From assembly GCA_937129505.1 (NCBI GenBank), contig CAKZNJ010000595.1, positions 1 to 8,690 of the forward strand: a DNA stretch of 8,690 nt, read 5' to 3'. The notes under the pieces are model-generated. The model worked only from the letters and a program-made list of their open reading frames with translations, did no database searches and was not told where the DNA came from. A program made the translations under genes and the position numbers. How positions within the stretch are numbered: the stretch's first letter is position 1; the number at the start of each line of letters is the position of its first letter. This DNA is from an uncultured Anaerolineae bacterium (GTDB lineage: Bacteria > Chloroflexota > Anaerolineae > Anaerolineales > UBA4823). Positions 1 to 6,206 of the stretch are shown here, in pieces.

Positions 1-407
1 ATCGCGAAGACATCCACGCCCTTTCGCGAGCGATTGACGACATGTTGGATTATGCCTATACAACTACAGTAGAGATGGAGATTTTGGATGTCGCTCCGAA
101 CGACTATATGCTTGAGATCGGTCAACGCTTGGCGAAGATGGCTTCAGAAGTCCATCTCGGGGTTCAGCGGCTTTCAGACCACAGTAGTGTGACAATGAGC
201 CATGCTGTGCGCGCCAAGCAAATCGAGAATCAAGTTGAGCGTCTCTACCGCGAGGCGTTGGCTGATTTGTTTCATCAACCCAAAGATGCAGAGCATATTG
301 TCGAAATGTTGAAATATCGCGAGACCTATCGCCACTTATCGAACGCAGCAGATCGGGGGGATGAGGCGGCGAATATTCTCTCGGATGTCGTAGTCAAGAT
401 GGGGTAA
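1..407 (+). CDS. DUF47 / PhoU-like phosphate transport regulator, C-terminal part
   Basis: The reading frame is already open at the left edge (first full codon at base 3, CGC) and ends at TAA 405-407, so about 134 C-terminal residues are visible. The opening stretch REDIHALSRAIDDMLDYAY matches the hallmark of the DUF47 family, a PhoU-like all-helical bundle. Family members are usually a little over 200 residues, so roughly the first 75-80 residues should lie outside the window; the internal ATG at 42 is not the real start because homology continues upstream of it. The visible part is helical and rich in Glu/Asp/His, ending in AADRGDEAANILSDVVVKMG, also typical of the family. DUF47 proteins normally accompany low-affinity Pit phosphate transporters and are thought to modulate them; a pit-like gene would be expected just outside the window, but that cannot be seen. 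Family assignment is firm, function is inferred. Confidence 0.85.
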   Translation, partial: REDIHALSRAIDDMLDYAYTTTVEMEILDVAPNDYMLEIGQRLAKMASEVHLGVQRLSDHSSVTMSHAVRAKQIENQVERLYREALADLFHQPKDAEHIVEMLKYRETYRHLSNAADRGDEAANILSDVVVKMG

Positions 408-411
408 GGGT

Positions 412-447
412 AACGTCCTCGCTTTTGGCTGGGTTGGCGGGGACGTT
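412..447. terminator. Strong inverted repeat between convergent genes, possible bidirectional terminator
   Basis: AACGTCCTCGC (412-422) can pair with GCGGGGACGTT (437-447) over 11 continuous positions, including one G-T wobble (419/440), leaving a 14-base loop that holds a TTTT. It starts 5 bases after the stop of the DUF47 gene and lies 27 bases from the stop of the convergent EamA gene, where a shared terminator is expected. Neither side has a T tract immediately after the stem, so it is not a canonical intrinsic terminator. It could act with Rho or as a 3'-end stabilising hairpin. The pairing is seen directly; the role is inferred. Confidence 0.4.
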
Positions 448-473
448 GGCTGACCCGCGAAGGGGGAAACTCT

Positions 474-1358
474 TTATCTACCCAAGACGGCGATCAGAAT
501 CAGTCCGAGGGTAATTAGCAACGCCCCGCTGAGGCGCACCGCTAACCCGCTTTCCTTGTAGTATGTGAGAGCAACGGAACTGCCGATCACGATACTAAAT
601 TGGCGAAAAGCAACGATGTAACTGGCGTATGGGCTTAGTTGATAAGCCCAAAGAATGAGCCAATAGGCGCCGAAACTCAAAATAGCCGCCGGTATGGCAA
701 GCTTCCAACTGCGGTGGTTATTCGTTTCTGAAGCAGGGGAGGGATGTGAATAGCGCAGGAACAACGAATAAGGGATAAAGGAAACAGCGAAATAAATATA
801 TCCGTAACGGGCGGCTGTTGCAGGACTCTGTTGCACGACTTCAGCAGCTACTTTATCCAAGTATGTATACCCAATGGTACCAAGGGCGGTCAGCAGCATC
901 CAGATGCTGGTCGGAGTGAGATAGGATCGCCAGGAGAACGACCGAAGCGAGCGTTGGGGGATTAAGAAACATCCCAGACTGACCAATCCGATCCCAATCC
1001 ATCCCCAGACGGTCAATGGGCGGCCGCGGAGGGTATCGATGATACCGATAAAGATGACGGGTAAGGACCTTGCCACCGGATAAACGACCGAAAAATCGGC
1101 TGACTCAAAGGATTTAGCGAGGAAAAAGAGATAGAGACCGGCAGAGAAGCCCGAGCCGATCACGCACAGCCAAGCCAGAGGGGGCAAGGACTTAGCTTGG
1201 AGCTCGCTAATTAAAGTCGGCAAGAACCCGATCACGATGATAAAGATCAACATGCGACGATAAAATTGGCTCTCGCTGCGATCGTAATGGGCAAGCAGAT
1301 TCCAACCCGCGTGCATAAAAGTCGAAAGAAAGACGATGAATATGACGAAGATAGACAT
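474..1358 (-). CDS. EamA/DMT-superfamily membrane transporter
   Basis: This 294-residue protein is almost entirely hydrophobic, with about ten predicted membrane helices in two repeated halves (about residues 2-135 and 150-292), the size and layout of EamA-type members of the drug/metabolite transporter superfamily. The N-terminal MHAGWNLLAH, the SVVYPVARSLPVIF segment near residue 90 and the last-helix pattern GALLITLGLILI are typical of the family. The two halves are separated by a short basic loop (QRSLRSFSWRS). It would export or import a small metabolite across the inner membrane; the substrate cannot be read from sequence. It follows the acetyltransferase gene with only 4 bp between stop and start, so the two are surely cotranscribed. 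No good Shine-Dalgarno sequence precedes the ATG at 1358, which suggests translational coupling to the upstream gene. Pairing with an acetyltransferase might mean modification and export of the same compound, but that is speculation. Confidence 0.85.
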   Translation of the reverse strand: MSIFVIFIVFLSTFMHAGWNLLAHYDRSESQFYRRMLIFIIVIGFLPTLISELQAKSLPPLAWLCVIGSGFSAGLYLFFLAKSFESADFSVVYPVARSLPVIFIGIIDTLRGRPLTVWGWIGIGLVSLGCFLIPQRSLRSFSWRSYLTPTSIWMLLTALGTIGYTYLDKVAAEVVQQSPATAARYGYIYFAVSFIPYSLFLRYSHPSPASETNNHRSWKLAIPAAILSFGAYWLILWAYQLSPYASYIVAFRQFSIVIGSSVALTYYKESGLAVRLSGALLITLGLILIAVLGR

Positions 1359-1362
1359 GAAG

Positions 1363-2376
1363 TTAGATGCTTAAAGAGGATGGAATGGAGCGGTACATCC
1401 AGATAAGGGTTTGCTGGGGGACGAAACCGAAGTCCCGCAGCGGTTGGATAGCTCGTTGAGCAGGATAATCCAAACTAATCTTTTTCTTTGACGCTAGGGG
1501 TCGTAAAAAGTGGTTGACGAAAAGCTCAAAAGCCTTATTTTCCCAGCTCGGATCGCAAGCCATCCAAAGGTATTGCTCTTCCCGTAAGGTTGACTGCAGG
1601 GTAGCTATCCCGATCAGGTGATCATGATGGATAATCGAGTAATGTTCGTACTGACTGTCACTTAACAACGCTCTTAGCCACGAAAAGAAACCCGGCGCAA
1701 ATGAATCGAGTTGGAAATCGAGATGCCAATGATAGTCGGGAGGGTACGTTGAAAGTAGCCACCGCTTCTGCATCTCCCACTCGGCTGAAGCACGACGGCG
1801 GACTTGATGGCTAGCGGCAGGCAAGCTAGGAACAACCGTTGAATCTGCTTGCGAGGGTGATGGCGTGGGACGATACTGCCAGGTGGTGCGTCGTAATCGC
1901 TCCACAAAATCGAGGCTGCAGTAGAGCAGGTAGGCCGGTGTGTTATCTTCGCGCACGTTTAACCAAGCCCGACGCCCACCGCGTTGGCGGATATACTCCA
2001 GCGCGCGTTCTGTGAGCAATCGAGCGATGCCTCGCCGCCGAAAGTCGGGATGAACGGCGACATTTGCGATCAGGTATTCAATCCCCTGGGGCGTTTGAAA
2101 GGGAAAGATGGATAAGTTGCCGACAATCTTTCCCTCTTCCTCCCAAACCAAACCCTCGCGCGGGGTATAGATGTGATTGCCAGAGAGACCAATCCAAAAA
2201 GAAGCTGTGCCTCCAGCGACTTGGCGTAATTGCGAAATATAATCCCGCCCGCTTTGATCTAACGTGTCGGCGAAACAGAGTTCGATTAGGTCAGCGATGG
2301 CAAACAAATCTTTGCGCGGGTTGATGTGCCGAATCATCGGAGGGTAAGATTGCCTCAACATTGAAGAGGTATTCAT
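1363..2376 (-). CDS. GNAT-family N-acetyltransferase, 337 residues, with probable degenerate second GNAT half
   Basis: Residues about 14-165 form a GNAT domain. The acetyl-CoA-binding motif A reads VAVHPDFRRRGIARLL (about 106-121), with RRRGIA as the pyrophosphate-binding loop, and motif B follows as NTPAYLLYCSLDFVERLRR (about 145-163). The protein would transfer an acetyl group from acetyl-CoA to an amine of an unknown small molecule or protein in the cytoplasm. Single GNAT domains are about 150 residues, so the remaining 150 or so need explaining. The C-terminal stretch SLDYPAQRAIQPLRDFGFVPQQTLIWMYR resembles the end of a GNAT fold, but that half has no intact RxxGxG/A loop, so a catalytically dead second GNAT domain is likely. 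The start is uncertain: ATG 2376 has GGGG directly against it, and Met6 and Met14 are alternatives; homology begins around Met14 (MIRHINPRKD). It is the first gene of a minus-strand pair with the EamA transporter and is divergent from nurA. Confidence 0.85.
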   Translation of the reverse strand: MNTSSMLRQSYPPMIRHINPRKDLFAIADLIELCFADTLDQSGRDYISQLRQVAGGTASFWIGLSGNHIYTPREGLVWEEEGKIVGNLSIFPFQTPQGIEYLIANVAVHPDFRRRGIARLLTERALEYIRQRGGRRAWLNVREDNTPAYLLYCSLDFVERLRRTTWQYRPTPSPSQADSTVVPSLPAASHQVRRRASAEWEMQKRWLLSTYPPDYHWHLDFQLDSFAPGFFSWLRALLSDSQYEHYSIIHHDHLIGIATLQSTLREEQYLWMACDPSWENKAFELFVNHFLRPLASKKKISLDYPAQRAIQPLRDFGFVPQQTLIWMYRSIPSSLSI

Positions 2377-2387
2377 CCCCGGCTATG

Positions 2388-2402
2388 AATTTGATTCAAA
2401 TT
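2388..2402. promoter_or_regulatory. 15-bp palindrome in the divergent region, possible operator
   Basis: AATTTGATTCAAATT is a perfect palindrome of two 7-bp arms around a single central T. It lies 12 bases upstream of the GNAT start codon and just upstream of the nurA promoter candidate, a position where a dimeric repressor or activator could act on either divergent unit. A 15-bp AT-rich palindrome could also arise by chance, and no regulator gene is seen nearby. Confidence 0.3.
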
Positions 2403-2427
2403 GTGAGAATGGTTCATCAAGCCGTCA

Positions 2428-2436
2428 TGATAAAAT
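2428..2436 (+). promoter_or_regulatory. Extended -10 promoter candidate for the nurA-herA operon
   Basis: TGATAAAAT is a TGn extension followed directly by TAAAAT, which matches 5 of 6 positions of the -10 consensus. No convincing -35 hexamer lies 16-18 bp upstream, which extended -10 promoters can tolerate. Transcription would begin near 2443, giving a leader of about 44 bases before the TTG start of nurA. Sequence match only. Confidence 0.4.
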
Positions 2437-2477
2437 TAGAAGGTATGGATATTCTACCGCGAAAGAAATAGATTGAT

Positions 2478-2481
2478 GGAG
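2478..2481 (+). promoter_or_regulatory. Shine-Dalgarno GGAG that fixes the TTG start of nurA
   Basis: GGAG lies 5 bases before TTG at 2487. Upstream in the same frame there is a TAG stop at 2469-2471 and no ATG or GTG in between, so TTG is the only reasonable start codon. Confidence 0.65.
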
Positions 2482-2486
2482 TTGGC

Positions 2487-3668
2487 TTGACCATCGATTA
2501 CCGGCAACTCTACCCGAAAATCCGGCAACTTTGTGATCAAGTAGAGCAGGGTGCAATCCATCAACGCGGGCGTTGCCAGAAGGCGATAGAAACCCTTGAG
2601 CGCTACCAAACAGATATCGAATATCTCCAACAATGTGTTGAAAAAGCCCTTGTGCAAGAAGGGAAAACCCTGCGTTGTGCAAAACCCCTAGATGACCCCC
2701 TGCAGGTTACTTATCCCTTACCGGGTCTTGAGAATCGCTTTAATTTGGCAGCCTCAGATGGCTCTCAGATACTGCCCGACCGTCATGCTGAACTATTCTT
2801 TGGCTTGATTAACGTCGGGGGTTTGAGCTTATCACCAAATGCTGCGGCATCGCCGACGGAGTATTCTCAAAGTGAGTTTTGGTATTCATCTGACAACGAA
2901 GATTTCAATGAAGCGGTTTTCAACTTCCGCCGCGATGTAATGGAAAGAAAGTTGCTTTTAGAGATCAGCCTTAGGCTAGAGCCTCCTGTTCTTGCCTTGA
3001 CAGACGGGCCTCTTGAATTATGGATGGAATATCGCTTTCCCAATGAGGAGCGAGTGGAACTCAAGCGCTTGTTACAGTGCTACCTGAGCACCCTAGAGAC
3101 GTTTCAGGAGCGAGGCATCTCCTTGTGTGGTTATGTGGATCGGCCAGAATCCTCCTATGTTGTCCGTTTGCTGGAGCTGGCAACCGCTATGTCAGAGGGT
3201 CGGGGAGATCTGCGCCGTTTTCGTCCCTTTAAAGGTGTAATGGATGGCGATCTTTTTGGGGCGTTGCTTCGCCCTGGCGAACGCTCTGCTCTTTTCGCTC
3301 TACAGTCGCCCTTATTGGAGCATTTACCCCCTGAGAGTGCAGTTTGCTTTTTCTATTTGCGAGTAAGCAGTGAGATTGATTCAAGTCTGGCGCGAGTAGA
3401 GATTCCTCTCTGGTTGGCGAGGGAGAAACCTTTGGTGGATCAAGTACATGCGGCGATCATTGCTCAATGTCGCCAGAGCGGAGCGTATGCCTATCCCTAC
3501 CTTTTGCATCGGGCCCATGAGATCGCCGTTGTTCATCCCCAAGACCGCGAGACCATTATCCGATCGTTGTTGATTGAGCTACAACGACGGGGATATCCAC
3601 CTGCCCAACTTTCGCACAAACAGGCGTTGAAGAATTTGCCGCTGCGCAAGATAAGTCATCTAGAATAG
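2487..3668 (+). CDS. nurA: NurA-family 5'-3' nuclease (DNA end resection)
   Basis: This 393-residue protein carries the ordered acidic motifs of the NurA domain: AASDGSQ (Asp91), a conserved acidic helix VMERKLLLEIS (about 151-161, with Glu153 or Glu159 as candidate), LALTDGPLEL (Asp173) and GYVDRPES (Asp218). Near the end, YPYLLHRAHEIA (Tyr336, His344) corresponds to the YP...AH block of archaeal NurA. These residues would coordinate the Mn2+ used for cleavage. The first 80 residues are helical and charged. NurA is a dimeric exonuclease/endonuclease that joins the HerA hexamer to resect double-strand ends and generate 3' tails for recombination. The herA gene lies two genes downstream in the same operon, which strongly supports the call. 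The length fits bacterial members of the family. The start is TTG with a GGAG ribosome site. The stop TAG (3666-3668) overlaps the ribosome site of the next gene. Confidence 0.9.
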   Translation: MTIDYRQLYPKIRQLCDQVEQGAIHQRGRCQKAIETLERYQTDIEYLQQCVEKALVQEGKTLRCAKPLDDPLQVTYPLPGLENRFNLAASDGSQILPDRHAELFFGLINVGGLSLSPNAAASPTEYSQSEFWYSSDNEDFNEAVFNFRRDVMERKLLLEISLRLEPPVLALTDGPLELWMEYRFPNEERVELKRLLQCYLSTLETFQERGISLCGYVDRPESSYVVRLLELATAMSEGRGDLRRFRPFKGVMDGDLFGALLRPGERSALFALQSPLLEHLPPESAVCFFYLRVSSEIDSSLARVEIPLWLAREKPLVDQVHAAIIAQCRQSGAYAYPYLLHRAHEIAVVHPQDRETIIRSLLIELQRRGYPPAQLSHKQALKNLPLRKISHLE

Positions 3669-3671
3669 GAA
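3667..3671 (+). promoter_or_regulatory. Ribosome site AGGAA overlapping the nurA stop
   Basis: AGGAA begins inside the TAG stop of nurA and lies 8 bases before the ATG at 3680. This overlap points to translational coupling between NurA and the next protein. Confidence 0.6.
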
Positions 3672-3679
3672 ACGTTCAG

Positions 3680-4294
3680 ATGGGTGAGATTCAAGTCGGT
3701 CGTTTATTGAGTGCAAATAGCCGCCAATTTCTGGTAGGCTGCCATGTATCACAAATCAATCTGCCCTCCTTAGGGGCATTGGCGCGTGTTGATCTGGCTA
3801 AGGAAATGTCAATCTATGGTGTCATCGAGGATATTTCGATTGCGGAAGACGGCTTTGTGCGCCAGCTTGCAATGGTTGAGCCATTGGACGAGACGATCAT
3901 CCACGACCACCGCCTCAATCGCAGTGTGCCCTTGGAAATTCGCCTCATGTCGGTTGGTTACCGCAACGAGAGGGGAATATCCTATCTCTTGCCACCTCAA
4001 CCGCCCCTCGGTTTGGATATGATGGTATTGTGCTCGCCAAAGGAAATCGTAGAATTCACTTCTGTCGGAAATTTTGGCTACCTACGCCACTTGTTACAGG
4101 ATAACAACCCGGCGATGATTGAGGTCTTAGCAGCGCATCTTCAACTTGCTCAATCTGCTCATAGACAAGTCGGCAGCGCAGATTGGTCGCAAGAAGCGGT
4201 AAAGGAAATCATCACGCTCTTGCGTGACGATTACCCAACCTTAATCAGAGTCTTGCATTGCCTCAGCGACGCGCATTTGTTTGAAGCGCTCTAA
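3680..4294 (+). CDS. Small protein between nurA and herA, probable stand-alone HAS-barrel protein
   Basis: This 204-residue protein is soluble, with no signal peptide or membrane segment. Residues about 3-70 look like a small beta barrel: IQVGRLLSANSRQFLVGCHV, then LGALARVDLAKEMSIYGVIEDISI. This beta pattern, ending in a short YGVIEDI strand, matches the N-terminal HAS-barrel (HerA-ATP synthase barrel) of HerA, compare IGYIVGG...GSFVTIYSGNWVFYGLVTNL in the neighbouring HerA. A middle block holds the proline-rich LLPPQPPLGLD (about 103-113), and the C-terminal 80 residues are helical (about 120-204). No nuclease or ATPase motif is visible. It sits 11 bp after nurA and 20 bp before herA, so it should be made with both and probably belongs to their complex, for example as an adaptor or loader. 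The HAS-barrel call is by pattern and context, not by a profile search. Confidence 0.6.
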   Translation: MGEIQVGRLLSANSRQFLVGCHVSQINLPSLGALARVDLAKEMSIYGVIEDISIAEDGFVRQLAMVEPLDETIIHDHRLNRSVPLEIRLMSVGYRNERGISYLLPPQPPLGLDMMVLCSPKEIVEFTSVGNFGYLRHLLQDNNPAMIEVLAAHLQLAQSAHRQVGSADWSQEAVKEIITLLRDDYPTLIRVLHCLSDAHLFEAL

Positions 4295-4305
4295 ACAACA
4301 GTGAG

Positions 4306-4310
4306 GGAGG
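4306..4310 (+). promoter_or_regulatory. Strong purine-rich ribosome site of herA
   Basis: GGAGG sits inside a long purine run (GAGGGAGGGAAG) just before the ATG at 4315. It is the strongest ribosome site of the three-gene operon, consistent with the hexameric HerA being needed in excess over dimeric NurA. Confidence 0.6.
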
Positions 4311-4314
4311 GAAG

Positions 4315-6030
4315 ATGACGACTCCAGAACTAGGACAGGCGAAGATCGGTTATATTGTGGGTGGGGGATTGCGGGAAAACCTGCGCGCCCGCTTGACAAT
4401 ACCCGCTGATCAGGTGCAAGAGGGTAGTTTCGTCACAATATATAGCGGCAATTGGGTTTTTTATGGGTTGGTGACCAACCTTCAACTTGGCGCAACCGAT
4501 CCCCGCTTCGCTGATGAGCAAACCGAGAGCCGTTTCGCTGCTCCCATAGCTCAGTCCTTACTAGGGCAAACTCTGTATACAAACGTGGAGATCCTGCCGG
4601 TTCTCATGATGGAACGAGGTCCTGAACCGGGCAGCGAAGCCTATCGAAAATGGCAAGAAAGGATAGAAGCTGGCTTACAGCCTGAAAGGGGCGTCTTGCC
4701 CGTCAAGACCGTCCCCTTTCATCATGCCGAGGTCTTTCTGGCGGGAGCAGGGGATATTGGGGAGATCTTTGGAAAGCCTGAAGCAGAAGAGAATTTTGTG
4801 GTGGGTTATACACGCGAAACGGGTCATCCGGTGTGCCTTAATTTAGACCGCTTTATCCAGCGATCGGCAGGGGTTTTTGGGGCGACAGGAACGGGAAAAT
4901 CTTTTCTCACCCGCCTACTGTTAGCTGGTCTGATCAAGCGCAACCGTGCTTCGATATTGGTCTTGGATATGCACAATGAGTATGGATTCGATGATGTGGC
5001 TTCTGACAGCGGTTTGAGGGTCAGCGGCTTGAGGAGCGGCTTTCCGGCGCGCGTGCGGGTGGTCGGTTTAGGAAGAGGTAGCTCCATTCGCGATCAGGCG
5101 CCTGATTTTCATTTGGAGATAGCCATGAAGGACATTCGTCCGGCTGACATTGAGCTGCTGAGCGGCGTCCTAAACTTGCGAGAGACCACCCCCACAACCC
5201 TAGAAGCCCTCGTAAGCACCTTTGGCGCTGAGAATTGGTTCCGCGAATTTCGGGCCATGCGCAACGGGGCGGTGATTGAAACCGAGGAAGGTAAACGGGT
5301 GGCAGCGCCAGATAGCGTGGCAGCTTGGGCAAACCAATGTGGTGTTCATCCGATGGCTGCCGAAGGACTGCACTCGAAGTTAAGTGTCCTCTTTCATCGA
5401 GACTATATCGTCGAACAACCGGCGGTGGATGGTATATATGAAATCGTGCGTTACCTAGAACAAGGACAGCATATTGTTCTCTCGTTCGGCAAATATGAGC
5501 AGGAAGTGGATTATTTATTTGTCTCTAATTTGCTCACCAGACGCATTCGTGAAGCTTGGGAAAGGCAGACTGATCAATATCGCACCGGGAAAGCACCTGA
5601 GCCACGCCCGCTTGTTATTGTCTTAGAGGAAGCACATAAACTCCTAAATCGTGAGCTCGCTGGTCAAACAACGTTTAGCACCATCGCTCGCGAGATGCGT
5701 AAGTATTATGTCACTTTGTTGATTGTAGACCAACGACCTTCTCAGATCTACGATGAGGTGATGTCTCAATTAGGTACTCGAATCTCCGGTTGGTTGGGGG
5801 ATGAGGACGATATCCGCGCCGTATTAGCCGGTTTGGCCGGCCGCGAAACCTTGCGCGGGATGTTGGCGCATCTGCAGCCAAAGGAGGAAGTCTTGATCTT
5901 GGGATGGGGGGTGCCGTTGCCCATTCCCCTCCGCTCCCGACGATATGATGATCGTTTTTGGCGAGAATTGTTAGGCGATGTTGTCATTGCTAGCGATTCA
6001 CAGCGAGCGATGAAAGATTTGGGTTTCTAA
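4315..6030 (+). CDS. herA: HerA-family hexameric ATPase/DNA translocase
   Basis: This 571-residue protein has the full HerA architecture. Residues about 9-60 are the HAS barrel. The RecA-like core begins with Walker A GATGTGKS (189-196), followed by LVLDMHNEYG (215-224), the D-x-H-x-E-Y block typical of HerA. An inserted helical region spans about 265-365. Walker B is VIVLEEAH (434-441) with the catalytic Glu, followed by the sensor segment REMRKYYVTLLIVDQRPSQI (459-478) and a likely arginine finger in LGTRI (Arg489). All nucleotide-binding residues are present, so the protein should be active. It would form a ring that moves on double-stranded DNA and stimulates NurA at broken ends. The C-terminal tail PLPIPLRSRRYDDRFW is also characteristic. 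It is the last gene of the operon; no Mre11 or Rad50 gene is in view. Related HerA proteins occur in anti-phage systems with Sir2 or DUF4297 effectors, but here the NurA partner points to DNA repair. Confidence 0.95.
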   Translation: MTTPELGQAKIGYIVGGGLRENLRARLTIPADQVQEGSFVTIYSGNWVFYGLVTNLQLGATDPRFADEQTESRFAAPIAQSLLGQTLYTNVEILPVLMMERGPEPGSEAYRKWQERIEAGLQPERGVLPVKTVPFHHAEVFLAGAGDIGEIFGKPEAEENFVVGYTRETGHPVCLNLDRFIQRSAGVFGATGTGKSFLTRLLLAGLIKRNRASILVLDMHNEYGFDDVASDSGLRVSGLRSGFPARVRVVGLGRGSSIRDQAPDFHLEIAMKDIRPADIELLSGVLNLRETTPTTLEALVSTFGAENWFREFRAMRNGAVIETEEGKRVAAPDSVAAWANQCGVHPMAAEGLHSKLSVLFHRDYIVEQPAVDGIYEIVRYLEQGQHIVLSFGKYEQEVDYLFVSNLLTRRIREAWERQTDQYRTGKAPEPRPLVIVLEEAHKLLNRELAGQTTFSTIAREMRKYYVTLLIVDQRPSQIYDEVMSQLGTRISGWLGDEDDIRAVLAGLAGRETLRGMLAHLQPKEEVLILGWGVPLPIPLRSRRYDDRFWRELLGDVVIASDSQRAMKDLGF

Positions 6031-6031
6031 C

Positions 6032-6048
6032 AAAAACGAGACGTTTTT
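6032..6048 (+). terminator. Weak intrinsic terminator candidate after herA
   Basis: AAAAACG (6032-6038) pairs with CGTTTTT (6042-6048) around an AGA loop, directly after the herA stop. The T run forms the 3' arm itself and only two pairs are G-C, so the hairpin is weak. It may reduce rather than stop read-through into the next unit. Confidence 0.25.
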
Positions 6049-6057
6049 TGAAGAAAT

Positions 6058-6086
6058 TTGCAAGATTTTGATTTTTTTGTTATAAT
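6058..6086 (+). promoter_or_regulatory. Sigma70-type promoter for the nucleotidyltransferase-CBS unit
   Basis: The -35 element TTGCAA (6058-6063) is separated by exactly 17 bp from a perfect -10 TATAAT (6081-6086). The spacer is very T-rich. This is the best promoter in the window. Transcription should start around 6091-6094, leaving an unusually long leader of about 115 bases before the ATG at 6207. Confidence 0.75.
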
Positions 6087-6090
6087 TGCA

Positions 6091-6175
6091 GGAAGGTGCG
6101 ATTACCAATCGAACGGTGCTGGCGAATGGATCACTCTCGGGAGCCTTTCCCGATCCAGACGCCTCTCGCTCTTCC
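6091..6175 (+). promoter_or_regulatory. Structured 5' leader, candidate cis-regulatory RNA
   Basis: The RNA beginning at the predicted start site can fold into nested helices: GGAAG (6091-6095) with CTTCC (6171-6175); GCGA (6098-6101) with TCGC (6166-6169); GGCG (6121-6124) with CGCC (6160-6163); TGGATC (6127-6132) with GATCCA (6152-6157); and GGGA (6139-6142) with TCCC (6148-6151) closing a 5-base loop. A competing hairpin CGATT-ACC-AATCG (6099-6111) shares bases with the second helix, which would allow switching. The closing helix ends about 18 bases before the ribosome site. I do not recognise a known riboswitch class. If transcription starts at 6093 or later, the outermost helix loses its first pairs. 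Confidence 0.35.
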
Positions 6176-6193
6176 CCAATTAAATTCTGGTTT

Positions 6194-6199
6194 GAGGAG
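6194..6199 (+). promoter_or_regulatory. Shine-Dalgarno GAGGAG that decides the nucleotidyltransferase start
   Basis: GAGGAG ends 7 bases before ATG 6207. The frame stays open upstream to a GTG at 6096 and an ATG at 6126, but neither has a properly spaced ribosome site, and the extra 37 residues would be encoded by the leader helices. Confidence 0.7.
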
Positions 6200-6206
6200 T
6201 TCAGGT

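Noticed and set aside
42..407. ATG at 42 as start of the DUF47 protein
   Set aside because: The family signature REDIHALSRAIDD lies upstream of it in the same open frame, so the gene begins outside the window.
2425..2682. Minus-strand open frame of 85 codons overlapping the start of nurA
   Set aside because: It overlaps the nurA coding region in another frame and resembles no family; nurA is supported by motifs and operon context.
5021..5332. Open frame of 103 codons on the minus strand inside herA
   Set aside because: Fully covered by a protein with clear HerA motifs; its translation is low complexity, rich in Arg/Pro/Ser, without a ribosome site.
6091..6175. Known riboswitch classes (glycine, tetrahydrofolate, SAM, cyclic-di-GMP, ZTP, fluoride)
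   Set aside because: From memory, the conserved core sequences of these classes are not present in the leader; a covariance-model scan would be decisive.
6096..6206. Upstream N-terminal extension of the nucleotidyltransferase from GTG 6096 or ATG 6126
   Set aside because: No properly spaced ribosome site for either codon, the stretch is low in family-like sequence and lies in the structured leader, while ATG 6207 has GAGGAG at the right distance.
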